Of a stretch of DNA of 64,000 bases, positions 35,966-48,940 are shown piece after piece. Origin of the DNA: Acinetobacter ursingii DSM 16037 = CIP 107286 (GTDB lineage: Bacteria; Pseudomonadota; Gammaproteobacteria; Pseudomonadales; Moraxellaceae); the NCBI RefSeq assembly GCF_000368825.1, contig NZ_KB849717.1, forward strand, positions 790,792-854,791. Reading direction: 5' to 3'. Position 1 is the stretch's first letter. Every line of letters begins with the position of its first letter. The notes beneath the pieces were generated by a model that saw only the letters and a list, made by a program, of their open reading frames with translations, was not told the DNA's origin and searched no databases. The translations under genes were made by a program, and so were the position numbers.

Positions 35966-37791
35966 TATTTGTGCTCCGCTTTAGAATCAAGAATATAAGG
36001 ATCTTTATAATTCAATGCAGAATCATTTAAGCTTAAATCAACATATAAATTTTTCTGAATTGCCTGCCCCTGATTCAATTGATAATCTTCAACACCCAGT
36101 TTTTGTATCCCTAAGCTCTTAAGCTGTTGATAGGCTTTTTTATAAACCATCCAATCTTTTTTCTGTTGTGGCGAAATATCAAAGCCCACCATTAAGCGTT
36201 GCTTTTCTAGGCTGCTTAATGGTTGACTGGCTTTCACAAAAGCCTTAAATGTATTCGGGGCATGCAATGGATCAAGCTCAACATAAATTAAATCGCTATA
36301 CATTAGACCTTGTTCAAGCAATGGTTTTAATCCATTAAATTGTGAAATCTCAGGTTTTACTTTAAGCACGGTACGAAAATTGGTGCTGATATTGATCAGA
36401 CCATTGGCTTTGGCTTTCACTTGCTCTTTGATTTTGAAAATCTGTTGAATATTTTGCTGGCATTGTTGATTCCAAGATTGAGTTTGCAACGCACAATCCA
36501 GATGGTTTTGTACATTGAGAATCAGACCGTCCAATGAACTATTGTTCTTGAATAAGTCCTCAGTCAAATTCGCAAGCGGAATCTGTTGTTTTGTTTCTAA
36601 ATCAAGCGGTAATTCTACAAAAGCCTGTTGCCCAATCCTTGTCCTCGCTTGCCAGATCATTCGGTTAAGTACATCCTGATGATAGGGTAATAACTGCGTT
36701 GGAAAAAATGCACCATCTATTTTTCCATCCTGATCCTGATCGACAACTACTTTAAAGATGATCGCGTTGGTCTTTAAACTTGCCAACTGCTCTAGCATTT
36801 GACCCAATTTTTTATCATCTAAAGTACCATCAGCATTCACAAAATCAGTTGGATCGATGGCAATGAGACTTCTTCTATTTTTAGAAGGTCGTCGAATATC
36901 TTCAAGAAATCTCAGCATTTGTGCATGTAATTCTTCAGGTACTGGATTTCCCATCGCAATTGCACGCTGATACGTCTGTATCGAACTTTCATGAACCGAA
37001 ACATCTCCTAAACTAAAGGAAATCGGTAAGCCCGCTTGTTTAGCCAACTGTTCGGTTTCTCTAGTCACTGCGCCATACGGCCAAAAGATTGCTTTGGTAT
37101 TAATGCCTAGTTTTTGATCTAAAATAGTCTTTGATTTTTTTAAATCATTTAATATTCTCTGATGATACACTTCATCCGTTTCATAGCTTTGTTGTGCAGG
37201 TAAATATTGGCGGGTGATTGCAGCGGGTTCCATATTCTGTTGTGGATTTGCCAAAATCCCTTTATGTAAGTTGTCTGAATGTGAAACAAATTCGACTAAA
37301 TGTGAGTTTTCCATCTCACGCATCTGTTGCCAATTCATCAAATTGCCTTGACCATAAGCCTCATATGCATCGTGATTATTGCCATTGATCCAGCTTGTCA
37401 CGATCGCAAAAACAGCGGGAATCTGATACTGTTTAAGTAGAGGATAAACACGGCTATAGCTACTCAATGCACCATCGTCAAAAGTCAACAGCACTGCTTT
37501 GTCAGGTAAGGCGACGTTGTGTTCACGTGCCTGCCAGACATCTTCAAGTCGAATTACAGTCCAGTCGGATTGTTTCAGCCATGCCAAAAATTGAGCTAAA
37601 TTTTTACTACTAATTGCATAACTATCTCGATCGCCATTCACAGCAACATCATCACGCACATCATGAAAGGTCAAGGTGACAAACTGACCTTGTGTATGCA
37701 GTTCGGCATCCTCTTGGATCTCTTGTGCATATAGCCCCACCGAAGGACTCAGCAATAGCAAAACCATCATTATTTTTAATTTTTTGAGCAT
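35965..37791 (-). CDS. pgaB: PNAG N-deacetylase PgaB
   Basis: 608 residues. The N-terminal polysaccharide deacetylase domain has H43-D44 in TFHDVRD, the catalytic DD at 105-106 in LLTFDDGALS, and metal-binding H171 and H176 in SHSDNLHKG. The C-terminal half is the glycoside-hydrolase-like PgaB domain. It partly deacetylates PNAG for export. The signal peptide ends LYAQE and has no lipobox cysteine, unlike the E. coli lipoprotein. The ATG overlaps the pgaA stop as ATGA. Confidence 0.96.
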   Translation of the reverse strand: MLKKLKIMMVLLLLSPSVGLYAQEIQEDAELHTQGQFVTLTFHDVRDDVAVNGDRDSYAISSKNLAQFLAWLKQSDWTVIRLEDVWQAREHNVALPDKAVLLTFDDGALSSYSRVYPLLKQYQIPAVFAIVTSWINGNNHDAYEAYGQGNLMNWQQMREMENSHLVEFVSHSDNLHKGILANPQQNMEPAAITRQYLPAQQSYETDEVYHQRILNDLKKSKTILDQKLGINTKAIFWPYGAVTRETEQLAKQAGLPISFSLGDVSVHESSIQTYQRAIAMGNPVPEELHAQMLRFLEDIRRPSKNRRSLIAIDPTDFVNADGTLDDKKLGQMLEQLASLKTNAIIFKVVVDQDQDGKIDGAFFPTQLLPYHQDVLNRMIWQARTRIGQQAFVELPLDLETKQQIPLANLTEDLFKNNSSLDGLILNVQNHLDCALQTQSWNQQCQQNIQQIFKIKEQVKAKANGLINISTNFRTVLKVKPEISQFNGLKPLLEQGLMYSDLIYVELDPLHAPNTFKAFVKASQPLSSLEKQRLMVGFDISPQQKKDWMVYKKAYQQLKSLGIQKLGVEDYQLNQGQAIQKNLYVDLSLNDSALNYKDPYILDSKAEHK

Positions 37792-40247
37792 CAGAATCGT
37801 CCTTCAAAACCGAATTGGGCATATGTTTTATGTTCATTTTCTTCATCGTAAGGATGATTTGACCAACCGATGCCATAATTCATCGACCACGTTCTGGATA
37901 ATTGCCAATCGTGTCGATATAAAACATTAAATAAAGCTTTGGTTGAATAATCCGCTTGTGAAAATGCGCCAGTACCCACTTCAAAATGCTGGCTAAAATG
38001 ACGTTCGTAATTGCGCCAAGTCATCCAGTCATGAGTTAAAATCACTTCTGCACTATTGCTATAACGTGGATTAAAATAATTCACCTGAACATCTGAATTT
38101 TTATCGTATTCATTTCTCAACGTCATTCGGGTGATATGATGTGGTGCTTGATAAATTTGCTGACTAAAATAGCCCACAATTTCATGTCGATGATTGCCAT
38201 CGTCAATATCGGTAAATTGATAAGCCAGACCCGCCTTTCTAGATTCATTGGCTTGCCAGAGCAACTGAGCTTTATAAGCTTTACCATCATCGCCTTGTTT
38301 AAGCGCCTGTAGCGGAATATCTGCTTGACTGTCAAAACCCAAAACATATTGCCAATGATCATTCAACCATTGTGACCAGTCGAGTTGAATCCCGACATCA
38401 TTGGAATGTGAACGCTGGCTTAATTGTAGATTTGCCCAGCGTCGATTATTTGCCCACTCCAACCCCACACCATAGCGTTCATCTGTTAAGTCTTCGCCTT
38501 TAAATTCTGCTTTACGCTGTACAAGATCAACATAGGCACGATAATCATCGGCAAACCACGGCGAATTGATCCGTGTTTGATGTTCTCTCTCAGACGAACC
38601 CGTTAAATTTTGTAGAACTTCTGGTTGATCAGCACGGCTTCTGGAAAATGTACTTTGATGTTGAATTGAAGCATGATTACGATCTTCGAGTTCCTTTTTA
38701 CTTTGTTGTACGCCAGTATCGTCTGGCGCAGTCAGAGTTAATAATTGATTTTGTTCACGCCAGTCAGCTACACGGCTGAGCGCCTGACTATTTTGCATTT
38801 GATTAACCAAAGTGCTGATGGAAACAGGCTCTATCCCATTAAATTGAGACAAAGTCGCAGATGAGGTCAGTGGTTTTTCACGCCAACGCTGCACCGTTGC
38901 TAAATTATTTTGATAACCGATATTATTGGGTGCCTTTGCGACTAAATCTTGAAAATAGCGCTCTGCTTTGGCTTGTTCATTTCGATAGGCATAATTTAAA
39001 CCTTTTAGAGCTAAATACTCAGCACGATCTTCGTGGGTAGTTTTATCCACCCCTTTTGCTGCACTATAACGAAATGTAGGCAAAAGATGATCCATCTCCT
39101 GTATTAGCTTATTGGCTTCATCAAATTTTTCCTGCTCAATCAGTGCATAATACAAACCTGAATAGACACTATAATCAGGATAATTTTTTTCTTTTAATAA
39201 ACTTTTATATAGATACTCTGCCTGCGCAGGCTGCCTGACTTTTAAAAATGAATCGGCAGCCGCCTGACGCACATAAGGTGGCATCTGCTCATAGGGTTGA
39301 TCCAGCTTGCTGAGGGTTTGAATAGCTTCGTGGTAGCGATCACGAAAATTAAGCGCATAAATATAATCGTAATAAAATAAACGCCGCAATGTCGGATCAT
39401 TAGGTAACTCTGATTCATAAGCTTGCATTTGAGCAAGTACCTGATCCAATATAAGATATGACTCAGTGACCTCGCCCTGATAATTCTTCACCTTATAATA
39501 TTGAATTGCGTTTTTAATTTTCTGGGAAAACTCTTGTGTTTTGACCGTATAACGAATATTAGGAATTTTTTGTTCAAGCTGATATTGCTGAATATATTGT
39601 TCAGCACTACGAAAATCACTATTTAGTATTAAGGCGTATATATACTGTTCTTGAATATTACGACTAGGTTGAGGAGCTGCAATTGCTAAATTTGCTGCCT
39701 GTAACGCCTCTACAGGCATATTCAATAAACGATACGCATAAGCTAACTGAGCAAGCTGTTCTGCACTCAAATACTTCGAATCGATCGATTTTAAACTAGC
39801 CTGTGCTTGCGCATTTTTTTTCGATTCAGCTTGGATAATTCCCAATAGCAGCTGTATGTCATTAGAAAAATGCCGTTGATTAAATTGTTGTGCATAATAT
39901 TGTGCAAGATCAAGTTGCTTTAAATCACGTAAAGCTTTGATCAAGACTAACTGACCATACTCAGGATAAGTTTGTAAATTCAAATTTTTAACTAAGCTGA
40001 TCTGTTCTAACCCAAAAGCATTATTTTGATAAAGGACAATGATGTCATCTGCCAGAATCCTTTGATCATTAGGATAACGTGCTCTTAAGCTTTCTAACTT
40101 TGCAATACCCGTCTCAAGTTTGCCTTGTTTAATTTCGGCAATAATCGCTTCGCGTTGTTGATCCTGAGGCGTTACGGCAAAACTGATCGTGGTTATTGAA
40201 TATAAACTTATGATCCCGATATAACGGAAACTTATTTTTTTTCTCAT
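37791..40247 (-). CDS. pgaA: PNAG outer membrane porin PgaA
   Basis: 818 residues from the ATG at 40247 (MRKKISFRY); a longer in-frame start at 40295 would put 16 residues before the signal peptide. The signal peptide ends near SFA. The periplasmic half is a TPR superhelix (about 30-500) and the C-terminal third a beta-barrel ending in GFEGRF, a BAM-type terminal Phe. It exports PNAG. It is the first gene of pgaABCD, all overlapping by 1-11 bp. Confidence 0.96.
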   Translation of the reverse strand: MRKKISFRYIGIISLYSITTISFAVTPQDQQREAIIAEIKQGKLETGIAKLESLRARYPNDQRILADDIIVLYQNNAFGLEQISLVKNLNLQTYPEYGQLVLIKALRDLKQLDLAQYYAQQFNQRHFSNDIQLLLGIIQAESKKNAQAQASLKSIDSKYLSAEQLAQLAYAYRLLNMPVEALQAANLAIAAPQPSRNIQEQYIYALILNSDFRSAEQYIQQYQLEQKIPNIRYTVKTQEFSQKIKNAIQYYKVKNYQGEVTESYLILDQVLAQMQAYESELPNDPTLRRLFYYDYIYALNFRDRYHEAIQTLSKLDQPYEQMPPYVRQAAADSFLKVRQPAQAEYLYKSLLKEKNYPDYSVYSGLYYALIEQEKFDEANKLIQEMDHLLPTFRYSAAKGVDKTTHEDRAEYLALKGLNYAYRNEQAKAERYFQDLVAKAPNNIGYQNNLATVQRWREKPLTSSATLSQFNGIEPVSISTLVNQMQNSQALSRVADWREQNQLLTLTAPDDTGVQQSKKELEDRNHASIQHQSTFSRSRADQPEVLQNLTGSSEREHQTRINSPWFADDYRAYVDLVQRKAEFKGEDLTDERYGVGLEWANNRRWANLQLSQRSHSNDVGIQLDWSQWLNDHWQYVLGFDSQADIPLQALKQGDDGKAYKAQLLWQANESRKAGLAYQFTDIDDGNHRHEIVGYFSQQIYQAPHHITRMTLRNEYDKNSDVQVNYFNPRYSNSAEVILTHDWMTWRNYERHFSQHFEVGTGAFSQADYSTKALFNVLYRHDWQLSRTWSMNYGIGWSNHPYDEENEHKTYAQFGFEGRF

Positions 40248-40404
40248 GAGAACAGCTTTTAAACCTACTAAACAAAAATATGTGAAATTCGTCACATAAT
40301 ATGTTTTTTTAGGAGTTATTGTGGTTTTTTACCTCGTTATTTATGTTCTTTTATGTTAACCACCCCGATAATCTTATTTTAATTTTAGATTAACTTAACA
40401 ATAA
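40248..40404 (-). promoter_or_regulatory. pga leader and promoter region
   Basis: About 157 bp between the pgaA start and the sucD terminator, A/T-rich. A TAATATG-like AT-rich stretch occurs near 40297, but no clear -35/-10 pair can be fixed. A GTAGG lies 15 bp before the chosen pgaA ATG. Confidence 0.35.
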
Positions 40405-40434
40405 AAAAACCTCCTGATGACTCAGGAGGTTTTT
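40405..40434 (-). terminator. Terminator after sucD
   Basis: AAAAACCTCCTGA (40405-40417) pairs perfectly with TCAGGAGGTTTTT (40422-40434). It ends the suc operon on the minus strand. Confidence 0.93.
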
Positions 40435-40458
40435 GGGTATTTAAAATTTAAGCTAAGC

Positions 40459-41349
40459 TTAAGCTAAACCTTTCTCTTTCAACACTTGTAACATAGTCGA
40501 ACCAAGTTCAGCAGGACTACGAGTATACGCCATGCCTGCTTTTTCAAATGCTGCAAATTTCTCTTCAGCAGTACCTTTACCACCAGAAATAATTGCACCA
40601 GCATGACCCATACGCTTACCTTTAGGCGCGGTTACACCTGCGATATAGCCAACAACAGGCTTGGTTACATTTGACTGGATATATTCAGCAGCTTCTTCTT
40701 CGGCTGTACCACCAATCTCACCAATCATGATGATTGCATCAGTATCTGGATCGTCTTGGAACAATTTAAGTGCATCAATCTGGTTCATCCCTGGAATTGG
40801 ATCACCCCCAATACCGATACAGGTCGACTGACCTAAGCCAAGCTTCGTGGTTTGAGCAACAGCTTCATAGGTCAATGTACCAGAACGCGAGATGATGCCG
40901 ATACGACCTGGCTGATGAATATGACCAGGCATAATCCCGATTTTACATTCGCCCGGTGTAATCACACCTGGACAGTTAGGACCAACTAAACGCGTGCCAT
41001 TACCATTGGTTTCAAGGTAACGTTTCGCTTTTAACATATCTAGAGTTGGAACACCTTCAGTGATCACTACAATCAGACCAACACCAGAATCAACTGCTTC
41101 AACAATCGAATCTAAAACGAAAGGTGCTGGCACATAAATCACCGAAGCATCTGCGCCTGTTTCACGTACTGCATCTTTCATGGTATTAAAAACAGGGAGA
41201 TCAAGATGAGTTGTACCACCTTTACCCGGAGTTACACCACCGACCACTTTTGTGCCGTACTCAAGCGCCTGAGCTGAGTGGAAAGTACCGTTTTTACCTG
41301 TAAAACCTTGTACCAATACTTTAGTGTCTTTATTAATTAATACGCTCAT
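40459..41349 (-). CDS. sucD: Succinyl-CoA synthetase alpha subunit
   Basis: 296 residues. The N-terminal CoA-binding Rossmann domain has [10 protein letters not shown]; the active-site phosphohistidine is H249 in [11 protein letters not shown]. With SucC it makes succinate and ATP or GTP from succinyl-CoA. It lies 13 bp after sucC. Confidence 0.97.
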   Translation of the reverse strand: MSVLINKDTKVLVQGFTGKNGTFHSAQALEYGTKVVGGVTPGKGGTTHLDLPVFNTMKDAVRETGADASVIYVPAPFVLDSIVEAVDSGVGLIVVITEGVPTLDMLKAKRYLETNGNGTRLVGPNCPGVITPGECKIGIMPGHIHQPGRIGIISRSGTLTYEAVAQTTKLGLGQSTCIGIGGDPIPGMNQIDALKLFQDDPDTDAIIMIGEIGGTAEEEAAEYIQSNVTKPVVGYIAGVTAPKGKRMGHAGAIISGGKGTAEEKFAAFEKAGMAYTRSPAELGSTMLQVLKEKGLA

Positions 41350-41362
41350 GATTGATACTCCC

Positions 41363-42529
41363 TTAACCTTTTACCGCAGCAACAATTTTTTCTGCCGCAT
41401 CAGATAAACCGTTAGCAGAAGTTAATTTCAAACCAGATTCATCAAGGATTTTTGCACCGAGTTCAGCATTGTTCCCTTCTAAACGAACAACCACTGGAAC
41501 TGTTACATTGACCTCTTGAACGGCTGCAATAATTGCTTCAGCAATCATGTCACAACGTACAATACCACCGAAGATGTTAATTAAAACACCTTGCACAGAA
41601 GTATCCGCAAGAATCAATTTAAATGCTTCGATTACGCGTTCTTTGGTTGCACCACCACCTACATCTAGGAAGTTTGCAGGTTGACCACCATATAATTTGA
41701 TGATGTCCATAGTTGCCATCGCAAGACCAGCACCATTTACCATACAACCAATATTACCTTCAAGCGCAACATAGTTAAGCTCAAACTCAGAAGCTTTGAG
41801 TTCACGCTCATTTTCTTGTGACTTATCACGAGATGCCGCGATTTCAGGCAGACGATATAATGCATTTGAATCAATGCCAATTTTGGCATCAACCGCCAAA
41901 ATATCACCATTTTCACGCACAGAAAGTGGATTGATTTCAAATAATGCAAAATCATTTTCAACAAATGCTTGATAAGCACCTGTCATTAATTTTACAAATT
42001 GATTAACTTGTTTATCTTTTAGACCTAAGGCAAACGCAACTTCACGCGCTTGAAATGGTTGTAATCCAACAAGAGGATCAACCGTTGTTTTAATGATTTT
42101 TTCTGGCGTTTCTTCAGCAACTTTCTCAATTTCTACACCACCTTCAGTTGAAGACATAAACGTTACACGACGGGTAGAACGGTCGACAACCGCACCCAAA
42201 TATAACTCACGCTCAACAGGGTAGACATCTTCACAAACCAACACGCTGTTTACAGGCTGACCATTTGCATCGGTTTGATAAGTAACAAGGTTCTTACCAA
42301 TCAATTCATTTGCAACATCAGCCGCTTCTTCTTTGGACTTAACGACTTTTACGCCGCCAGCTTTGCCACGACCACCAGCATGCACTTGCGCTTTAATGAC
42401 GGCAAATTTACCACCAAGCTGTTCAAATGCCGCAACTGCTTCCGCAGCGTTCGTTGCAAGAATCCCTTCCTGGACTGGTACTCCGTATTTTTTCAATAAC
42501 GCTTTTGCTTGATACTCATGTAAGTTCAT
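41363..42529 (-). CDS. sucC: Succinyl-CoA synthetase beta subunit
   Basis: 388 residues, the usual length. The ATP-grasp domain ([16 protein letters not shown]) and the C-terminal [13 protein letters not shown] / [14 protein letters not shown] segments are conserved. It pairs with SucD. It starts 154 bp after lpdA; that gap holds two strong hairpins, so sucCD may be expressed separately from sucAB-lpdA. Confidence 0.97.
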   Translation of the reverse strand: MNLHEYQAKALLKKYGVPVQEGILATNAAEAVAAFEQLGGKFAVIKAQVHAGGRGKAGGVKVVKSKEEAADVANELIGKNLVTYQTDANGQPVNSVLVCEDVYPVERELYLGAVVDRSTRRVTFMSSTEGGVEIEKVAEETPEKIIKTTVDPLVGLQPFQAREVAFALGLKDKQVNQFVKLMTGAYQAFVENDFALFEINPLSVRENGDILAVDAKIGIDSNALYRLPEIAASRDKSQENERELKASEFELNYVALEGNIGCMVNGAGLAMATMDIIKLYGGQPANFLDVGGGATKERVIEAFKLILADTSVQGVLINIFGGIVRCDMIAEAIIAAVQEVNVTVPVVVRLEGNNAELGAKILDESGLKLTSANGLSDAAEKIVAAVKG

Positions 42530-42620
42530 TTATTTACCTATTTTACTTCTGCCCTTATTAATAACAACCAATAATTAAACATCCTTCACAGTAATATTGA
42601 TTGTTATGTTCTTTTTCTTC

Positions 42621-42649
42621 TTATTCACAGCGATCATGACTGTGAATAA
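42621..42649 (-). promoter_or_regulatory. Hairpin in the lpdA-sucC gap
   Basis: TTATTCACAG (42621-42630) pairs perfectly with CTGTGAATAA (42640-42649), with a 9-base loop and no T tract. It lies between a terminator-like hairpin after lpdA and the sucC start. Confidence 0.5.
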
Positions 42650-42653
42650 TGCG

Positions 42654-42678
42654 AAAAGAGCGGACTAACCGCTCTTTT
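42654..42678 (-). terminator. Terminator-like hairpin after lpdA
   Basis: AAAAGAGCGG (42654-42663) pairs perfectly with CCGCTCTTTT (42669-42678); transcribed leftward it ends in TTTT. It lies 5 bp after the lpdA stop, inside what is otherwise one gene cluster, so it probably reduces read-through into sucCD. Confidence 0.8.
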
Positions 42679-42683
42679 AAAAA

Positions 42684-44156
<1,473 letters not shown>

Positions 44157-44177
44157 AGTTTTATGATTCGCAAGAAA

Positions 44178-45386
44178 TTAAAGGTCAAGAATAAGTTTTG
44201 CTGGTTCTTCCAACAATTCTTTGATCGTTACCAAGAAACCAACTGCTTCTTTACCATCGATTAAACGGTGGTCATAAGACAAAGCAAGATACATCATTGG
44301 CAGGATTTGAACTTGACCATTGACTGCCATTGGACGTTCTTGGATCTTGTGCATACCCAAAATTGCAGTTTGTGGCGGGTTGATAATTGGCGTAGACAGT
44401 AATGAACCGAAAGTACCACCATTGGTAATCGTGAACGTACCACCTGTCATATCTTCAATCGACAGTTTGCCATCACGTGCTTTTGCAGCAAAAGCACCAA
44501 TGCCATTTTCAACTTCTGCATAGTTCATACGGTCAGTATCACGTAACACTGGCACTACAAGACCACGATCAGAAGAAACCGCAACACCGATATCGTAGTA
44601 ACCATGATAAATAATATCATCACCGTCAATTGATGCATTGACTGCTGGATAGCGTTTAAGCGCTTCAGTTGCTGCTTTTACGAAGAATGACATAAAGCCA
44701 AGACGCGCACCATGACGTTTTTCAAATGCGTCTTTATATTGCTTACGCATCTCCATCACTGGTTTCATGTTCACTTCGTTAAACGTTGTTAACATTGCAG
44801 TTTCTTGAGTTGCAGACAATAAACGCTCAGCCACACGCTTACGAAGACGCGTCATTGGAACACGTTTTTCAATACGCTCACCAACCGCAACACTTAATGG
44901 TTGTGCAGCAGGTTTAGTTTGATGATTAGCTACATCTTCCTTGGTGATACGACCGCCACGACCTGTACCTTGTACATCAGCAGGATTTACACCTGATTCA
45001 GTCAATGCCTTACGAACTGCTGGAGCTTGATCTGCAACAGGTTGTGAACGCTCAACCACTGGCGCCGCACCTGCTTCAGTTTTAGCCGCAGCTTGTTCTA
45101 CTTTCTCTTCGCTTTGAACTGCTTGAGTCGATGATGCACCTGAAACTGCACCTTCTTCAAACTGTGCAATCACTTCATCAGAAAGAACCGTGTCGCCTTC
45201 ATTTTTAACAATCGAAGTAATTTGACCATCGGCAGGAGCAACAACTTCTAAGACAACTTTGTCAGTTTCAATATCACAGATCACTTCGTCACGTGATACC
45301 GCTTCCCCTACTTTTTTATGCCATGTCGCAATTGTCCCGTCCGCAACTGACTCTGGGAATACCGGTGCTTTGATTTCGGTTGCCAT
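44178..45386 (-). CDS. sucB: Dihydrolipoyl succinyltransferase (E2o)
   Basis: 402 residues. One lipoyl domain with lipoyl-lysine K43 in [11 protein letters not shown], an Ala/Pro-rich linker, the E3-binding domain (about 120-155), and the C-terminal catalytic domain with [13 protein letters not shown] (active His and Asp). It transfers succinyl to CoA. The ATG overlaps the sucA stop as TAATG. Confidence 0.97.
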   Translation of the reverse strand: MATEIKAPVFPESVADGTIATWHKKVGEAVSRDEVICDIETDKVVLEVVAPADGQITSIVKNEGDTVLSDEVIAQFEEGAVSGASSTQAVQSEEKVEQAAAKTEAGAAPVVERSQPVADQAPAVRKALTESGVNPADVQGTGRGGRITKEDVANHQTKPAAQPLSVAVGERIEKRVPMTRLRKRVAERLLSATQETAMLTTFNEVNMKPVMEMRKQYKDAFEKRHGARLGFMSFFVKAATEALKRYPAVNASIDGDDIIYHGYYDIGVAVSSDRGLVVPVLRDTDRMNYAEVENGIGAFAAKARDGKLSIEDMTGGTFTITNGGTFGSLLSTPIINPPQTAILGMHKIQERPMAVNGQVQILPMMYLALSYDHRLIDGKEAVGFLVTIKELLEEPAKLILDL

Positions 45387-48238
45387 TATTTAGTCTCTCC
45401 TGATTGGTCAGCCTGAATTGCAAGTGCATCATTGATGAGCTGAGCCTGTTGTTTTGCATGCAAGTAAGCTGAACCACAAGCCGGTGCAGCAGAAGCTTCA
45501 CGACCTGCGTAGCTAATACGGATTTGTTTACCAGATTTTAATACATCATCATATAAACGAGGTGCGATGAATAACCATGCGCCTTGGTTCTTCGGCTCTT
45601 CTTGACACCAAACCAACTCTTTCACGTTTGGATATGCTGCCAGAATTTCCGCCAAACGTTGTTCTGGATATGGATACAATTGTTCAATACGTACAATTGC
45701 AACATTGTTCAATTCTGCTTCACGACGTTTTTCAAGCAAGTCATAATAAACTTTACCACCACATAACACGATGCGGGTAACGTCAGATTTATTCACTTGA
45801 TCGACTTCATCAATCACAGTCTGGAATGTCCCAGTGGCGAGCTCATCTAAAGTTGAAGTTGCCAATTTATGACGAAGTAATGATTTTGGTGACATGACGA
45901 TCATTGGCTTACGAATTGGACGAACAGCCTGACGACGTAATGCATGGAAAATTTGTGCTGGTGTTGTAGGGGTTAATACCTGCATATTTTCTTCAGCACA
46001 TAACTGCAAGAAACGCTCTAAACGTGCAGAAGAATGTTCAGGACCCTGACCTTCATAACCATGTGGAAGTAGCATGGTTAAACCACACACACGTTCCCAT
46101 TTGGTTTCACCAGATGCGATAAACTGGTCAATCACGACCTGCGCACAGTTAGCAAAGTCACCAAATTGCGCTTCCCAGATGATCAAACCATGTGGAATTG
46201 TGGTTGCATAACCATATTCAAATGCAAGAACTGCTTCTTCTGAAAGAAGCGAATCATAAATGGCAAAACGTGGCTGATTTTCTTTGACATGACATAATGG
46301 AATATATGTCGAACCATCTGCCTGATTATGTAATTTGGCATGACGATGCGAGAACGTACCACGACCAACGTCTTCACCTGTAATACGAACCAGATAGCCT
46401 TCATCTACCAGCGTTGCATAAGCTAAAGTTTCAGCAGCACCCCAGTTCAGTGGCATCTCACCTGTTTGCATTTTCAGACGGTCATCAATCACTTTAGACA
46501 CTTGACGTTGCATCACAAAGCCTTCAGGCAATTTACGCATGCCTTCGCCTAATTCTTTCAAGCGATTGATATCGAATGTGGTATCCCAAACATCGGTATA
46601 GTCATGACCTAAGTAAGGTTTCCAGTCCACAAACATTTTAGTGTTCGGCTCGAGTACCAATGCATTGGCAACATGATTACCTGCTTCAAGATCTGAACGA
46701 TAATCTTCAACCATTTTGTCTGCTTCAGCACGATCAAGAATTTTTTCCTGAACTAACTGATCTGCATACAAAGTACGTGTTGTTGCTTTCTTATTAATGA
46801 CTTGATACATCAATGGCTGAGTTGCAGATGGCTCATCTGCTTCGTTGTGACCACGACGACGATAACAGAATAGATCAATCACGACATCTTTACGGAAAGT
46901 ATGACGGAAGTCATGTGCCAGCTGTGCAATAAATGCAACTGCTTCAGGATCATCCCCATTGACATGAAAAATTGGAGATTGAACCATTTTCGCCACATCG
47001 GTACAGTATTCAGTAGAACGTGCATCACGTGGATCAGAAGTGGTGAAACCGACTTGGTTATTGATGATGATATGAACTGTACCACCCACTGTATAACCAC
47101 GGGTTTGTGACATCTGGAAAGTTTCCTGATTCACACCCTGACCTGCAAAGGCAGCATCACCATGAACAATGATCGGAAGTACATCATCACCACCGATGTC
47201 ACGGCGACGAACTTGACGTGCGCGAACCGAACCTTCAACCACAGGTCCAACAATTTCCAAATGAGACGGGTTAAATGCCAAAGCCAAATGCACTTCACCA
47301 CCTGGTGTCATGACATTTGATGAAAAACCTTGGTGATACTTCACGTCACCCGAGCCTTTTTTATGCAGCGCTTTACCTTCAAACTCACCGAAAAGTTCAG
47401 CTGGGTTTTTACCCAAGATATTCACCAGTAGATTGAGACGACCACGGTGTGGCATACCAATCACAACTTCTTTACAACTGACTGAACCTGCACGCTGGAT
47501 GATTTCGTTCATCATAGGAATGAAAGATTCACCACCTTCCAAACCAAAACGTTTTGCACCCACGTATTTATTGCCGAGGTATTTTTCCAGACCTTCCGCA
47601 GCAGTTAAGCGTTCTAAAAAGCCTTTTTTCTGGTCTTTGTTAAAATTAAACTGACCACGCGCCCCTTCAAGGCGTTGTTGAATCCAGCGCTTTTCTTTGG
47701 TATCCACAATGTGCATATATTCTGCACCAATAGAACCACAGTAAGCAGCTTCCATGGCATTAACCATTTCACCAAGCGTGGCTTCTGTCTTACCAATCGC
47801 CAAGTTACCCGTATTAAACACGGTATCAAGATCAGATTTGGTTAAACCATGGGCAGCCAAGTCAAGGTCTGGTACGTCTTCGCGTTTTGCAAGACCAAGT
47901 GGATCTAGTTTAGCTTTTTGGTGACCACGGTTACGATACGCAGCAATCAGTTGTAACACACCAATTTGACGACGTTCATGTTCAGTACTTACTGTACTTT
48001 GAACCACTGGTTGAACGCGACTAGAATTACGACCAAGTAAAAGGAACTGCTCACGCACTGAACCATGAGGTTGGTCACCTTTAGGGAATTTATCGAAATA
48101 CTGGCGCCAATCCTCATCGACGGAGGTTGGGGAGGATAGGTACTGCTCGTAAAGCTCTTCAATATACGCTGCACTATCAGCGGAAAGTTCAGTGTCAAGA
48201 CGCAATGCGTCAGCAACTTCTTGCATTTGTGGACCCAT
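45386..48238 (-). CDS. sucA: 2-oxoglutarate dehydrogenase E1 component
   Basis: 950 residues, slightly longer than E. coli (933). The ThDP-dependent E1 domains include [13 protein letters not shown] and the ThDP/Mg region [15 protein letters not shown]. The short N-terminal E2-binding segment (about 1-60) is present. It decarboxylates 2-oxoglutarate. First gene of sucAB-lpdA; a 748-bp gap separates it from sdhB upstream. Confidence 0.97.
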   Translation of the reverse strand: MGPQMQEVADALRLDTELSADSAAYIEELYEQYLSSPTSVDEDWRQYFDKFPKGDQPHGSVREQFLLLGRNSSRVQPVVQSTVSTEHERRQIGVLQLIAAYRNRGHQKAKLDPLGLAKREDVPDLDLAAHGLTKSDLDTVFNTGNLAIGKTEATLGEMVNAMEAAYCGSIGAEYMHIVDTKEKRWIQQRLEGARGQFNFNKDQKKGFLERLTAAEGLEKYLGNKYVGAKRFGLEGGESFIPMMNEIIQRAGSVSCKEVVIGMPHRGRLNLLVNILGKNPAELFGEFEGKALHKKGSGDVKYHQGFSSNVMTPGGEVHLALAFNPSHLEIVGPVVEGSVRARQVRRRDIGGDDVLPIIVHGDAAFAGQGVNQETFQMSQTRGYTVGGTVHIIINNQVGFTTSDPRDARSTEYCTDVAKMVQSPIFHVNGDDPEAVAFIAQLAHDFRHTFRKDVVIDLFCYRRRGHNEADEPSATQPLMYQVINKKATTRTLYADQLVQEKILDRAEADKMVEDYRSDLEAGNHVANALVLEPNTKMFVDWKPYLGHDYTDVWDTTFDINRLKELGEGMRKLPEGFVMQRQVSKVIDDRLKMQTGEMPLNWGAAETLAYATLVDEGYLVRITGEDVGRGTFSHRHAKLHNQADGSTYIPLCHVKENQPRFAIYDSLLSEEAVLAFEYGYATTIPHGLIIWEAQFGDFANCAQVVIDQFIASGETKWERVCGLTMLLPHGYEGQGPEHSSARLERFLQLCAEENMQVLTPTTPAQIFHALRRQAVRPIRKPMIVMSPKSLLRHKLATSTLDELATGTFQTVIDEVDQVNKSDVTRIVLCGGKVYYDLLEKRREAELNNVAIVRIEQLYPYPEQRLAEILAAYPNVKELVWCQEEPKNQGAWLFIAPRLYDDVLKSGKQIRISYAGREASAAPACGSAYLHAKQQAQLINDALAIQADQSGETK

Positions 48239-48940
48239 TTCCTATTGCAAAAACATTACGGGTTGCCTTTTAAGCACACCCATGATTGATAACACCAAAA
48301 TTGTAAAATGGCATTAAACACCCAATTGGCACTTTGTCCAGTCGGTACGTTATTACTACATTAGATTTAACCCAATGTAATCAATGAATCATAACGCCCT
48401 TTTTGGCATCATCACTCAAGTTTATACTCGACAAAGCCGAGCAATTTTTGCAAATCATCTTGGAAAAAATAAATCATGATTTAGCTTTTCTAAAATGACT
48501 TTTTTACATAAAAATTAAGCACAATACTCAGATCGTGCCTGCAAGAGCACTGCTATTATTATGCTCTTTTTTCATATAAAGATTTGTGTCAAATCGTATC
48601 ATGTTCTCAACATTCAATTGATTTTTTTGACACATACCATCTATAAATCAGCGAAATACACAGGCCAATTTCTCAACTAATATATGGTGCCTTCTATTCA
48701 AAAATACAACCCTTTAGACTAAAGTCGATTCATTTTTTATAAAATAAATCTTGGCTGTTAATATTTTAACCAATCCCCATCGATGCACTGAAAACAACCT
48801 ACTTTGCCTCAGCATTTATGGCCTTAATCACCCCTGTTTACATAGGCATGATACGTACTATTTTCAAGAAAAAAAGAACAGCAGCAAATGTCGATTAAGA
48901 TTCCAAACTTACAACAGCAATGAAACTTTCTAAATAAAAA
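48239..48940. other. Gene-free gap between sucA and sdhB
   Basis: About 700 bp of A/T-rich DNA that must hold the sucA promoter. I see no convincing reading frame. A 9-bp inverted repeat, TGTGTCAAA (48585-48593) and TTTGACACA (48626-48634), may be a regulator site. A rightward terminator-like hairpin at 48543-48572 has no gene upstream of it. Confidence 0.5.
48543..48572 (+). terminator. Orphan rightward terminator in the sucA-sdhB gap
   Basis: AAGAGCA (48543-48549) pairs with TGCTCTT (48562-48568) and runs into T6 on the plus strand. Both flanking genes are on the minus strand, so any transcript it ends would be a short non-coding RNA. Confidence 0.5.

Noticed and set aside
48751..48933. 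A 60-codon plus-strand frame in the sucA-sdhB gap
   Set aside because: Its composition follows the local A/T-rich DNA, it has no ribosome site, and it runs into the sdhB terminator region.
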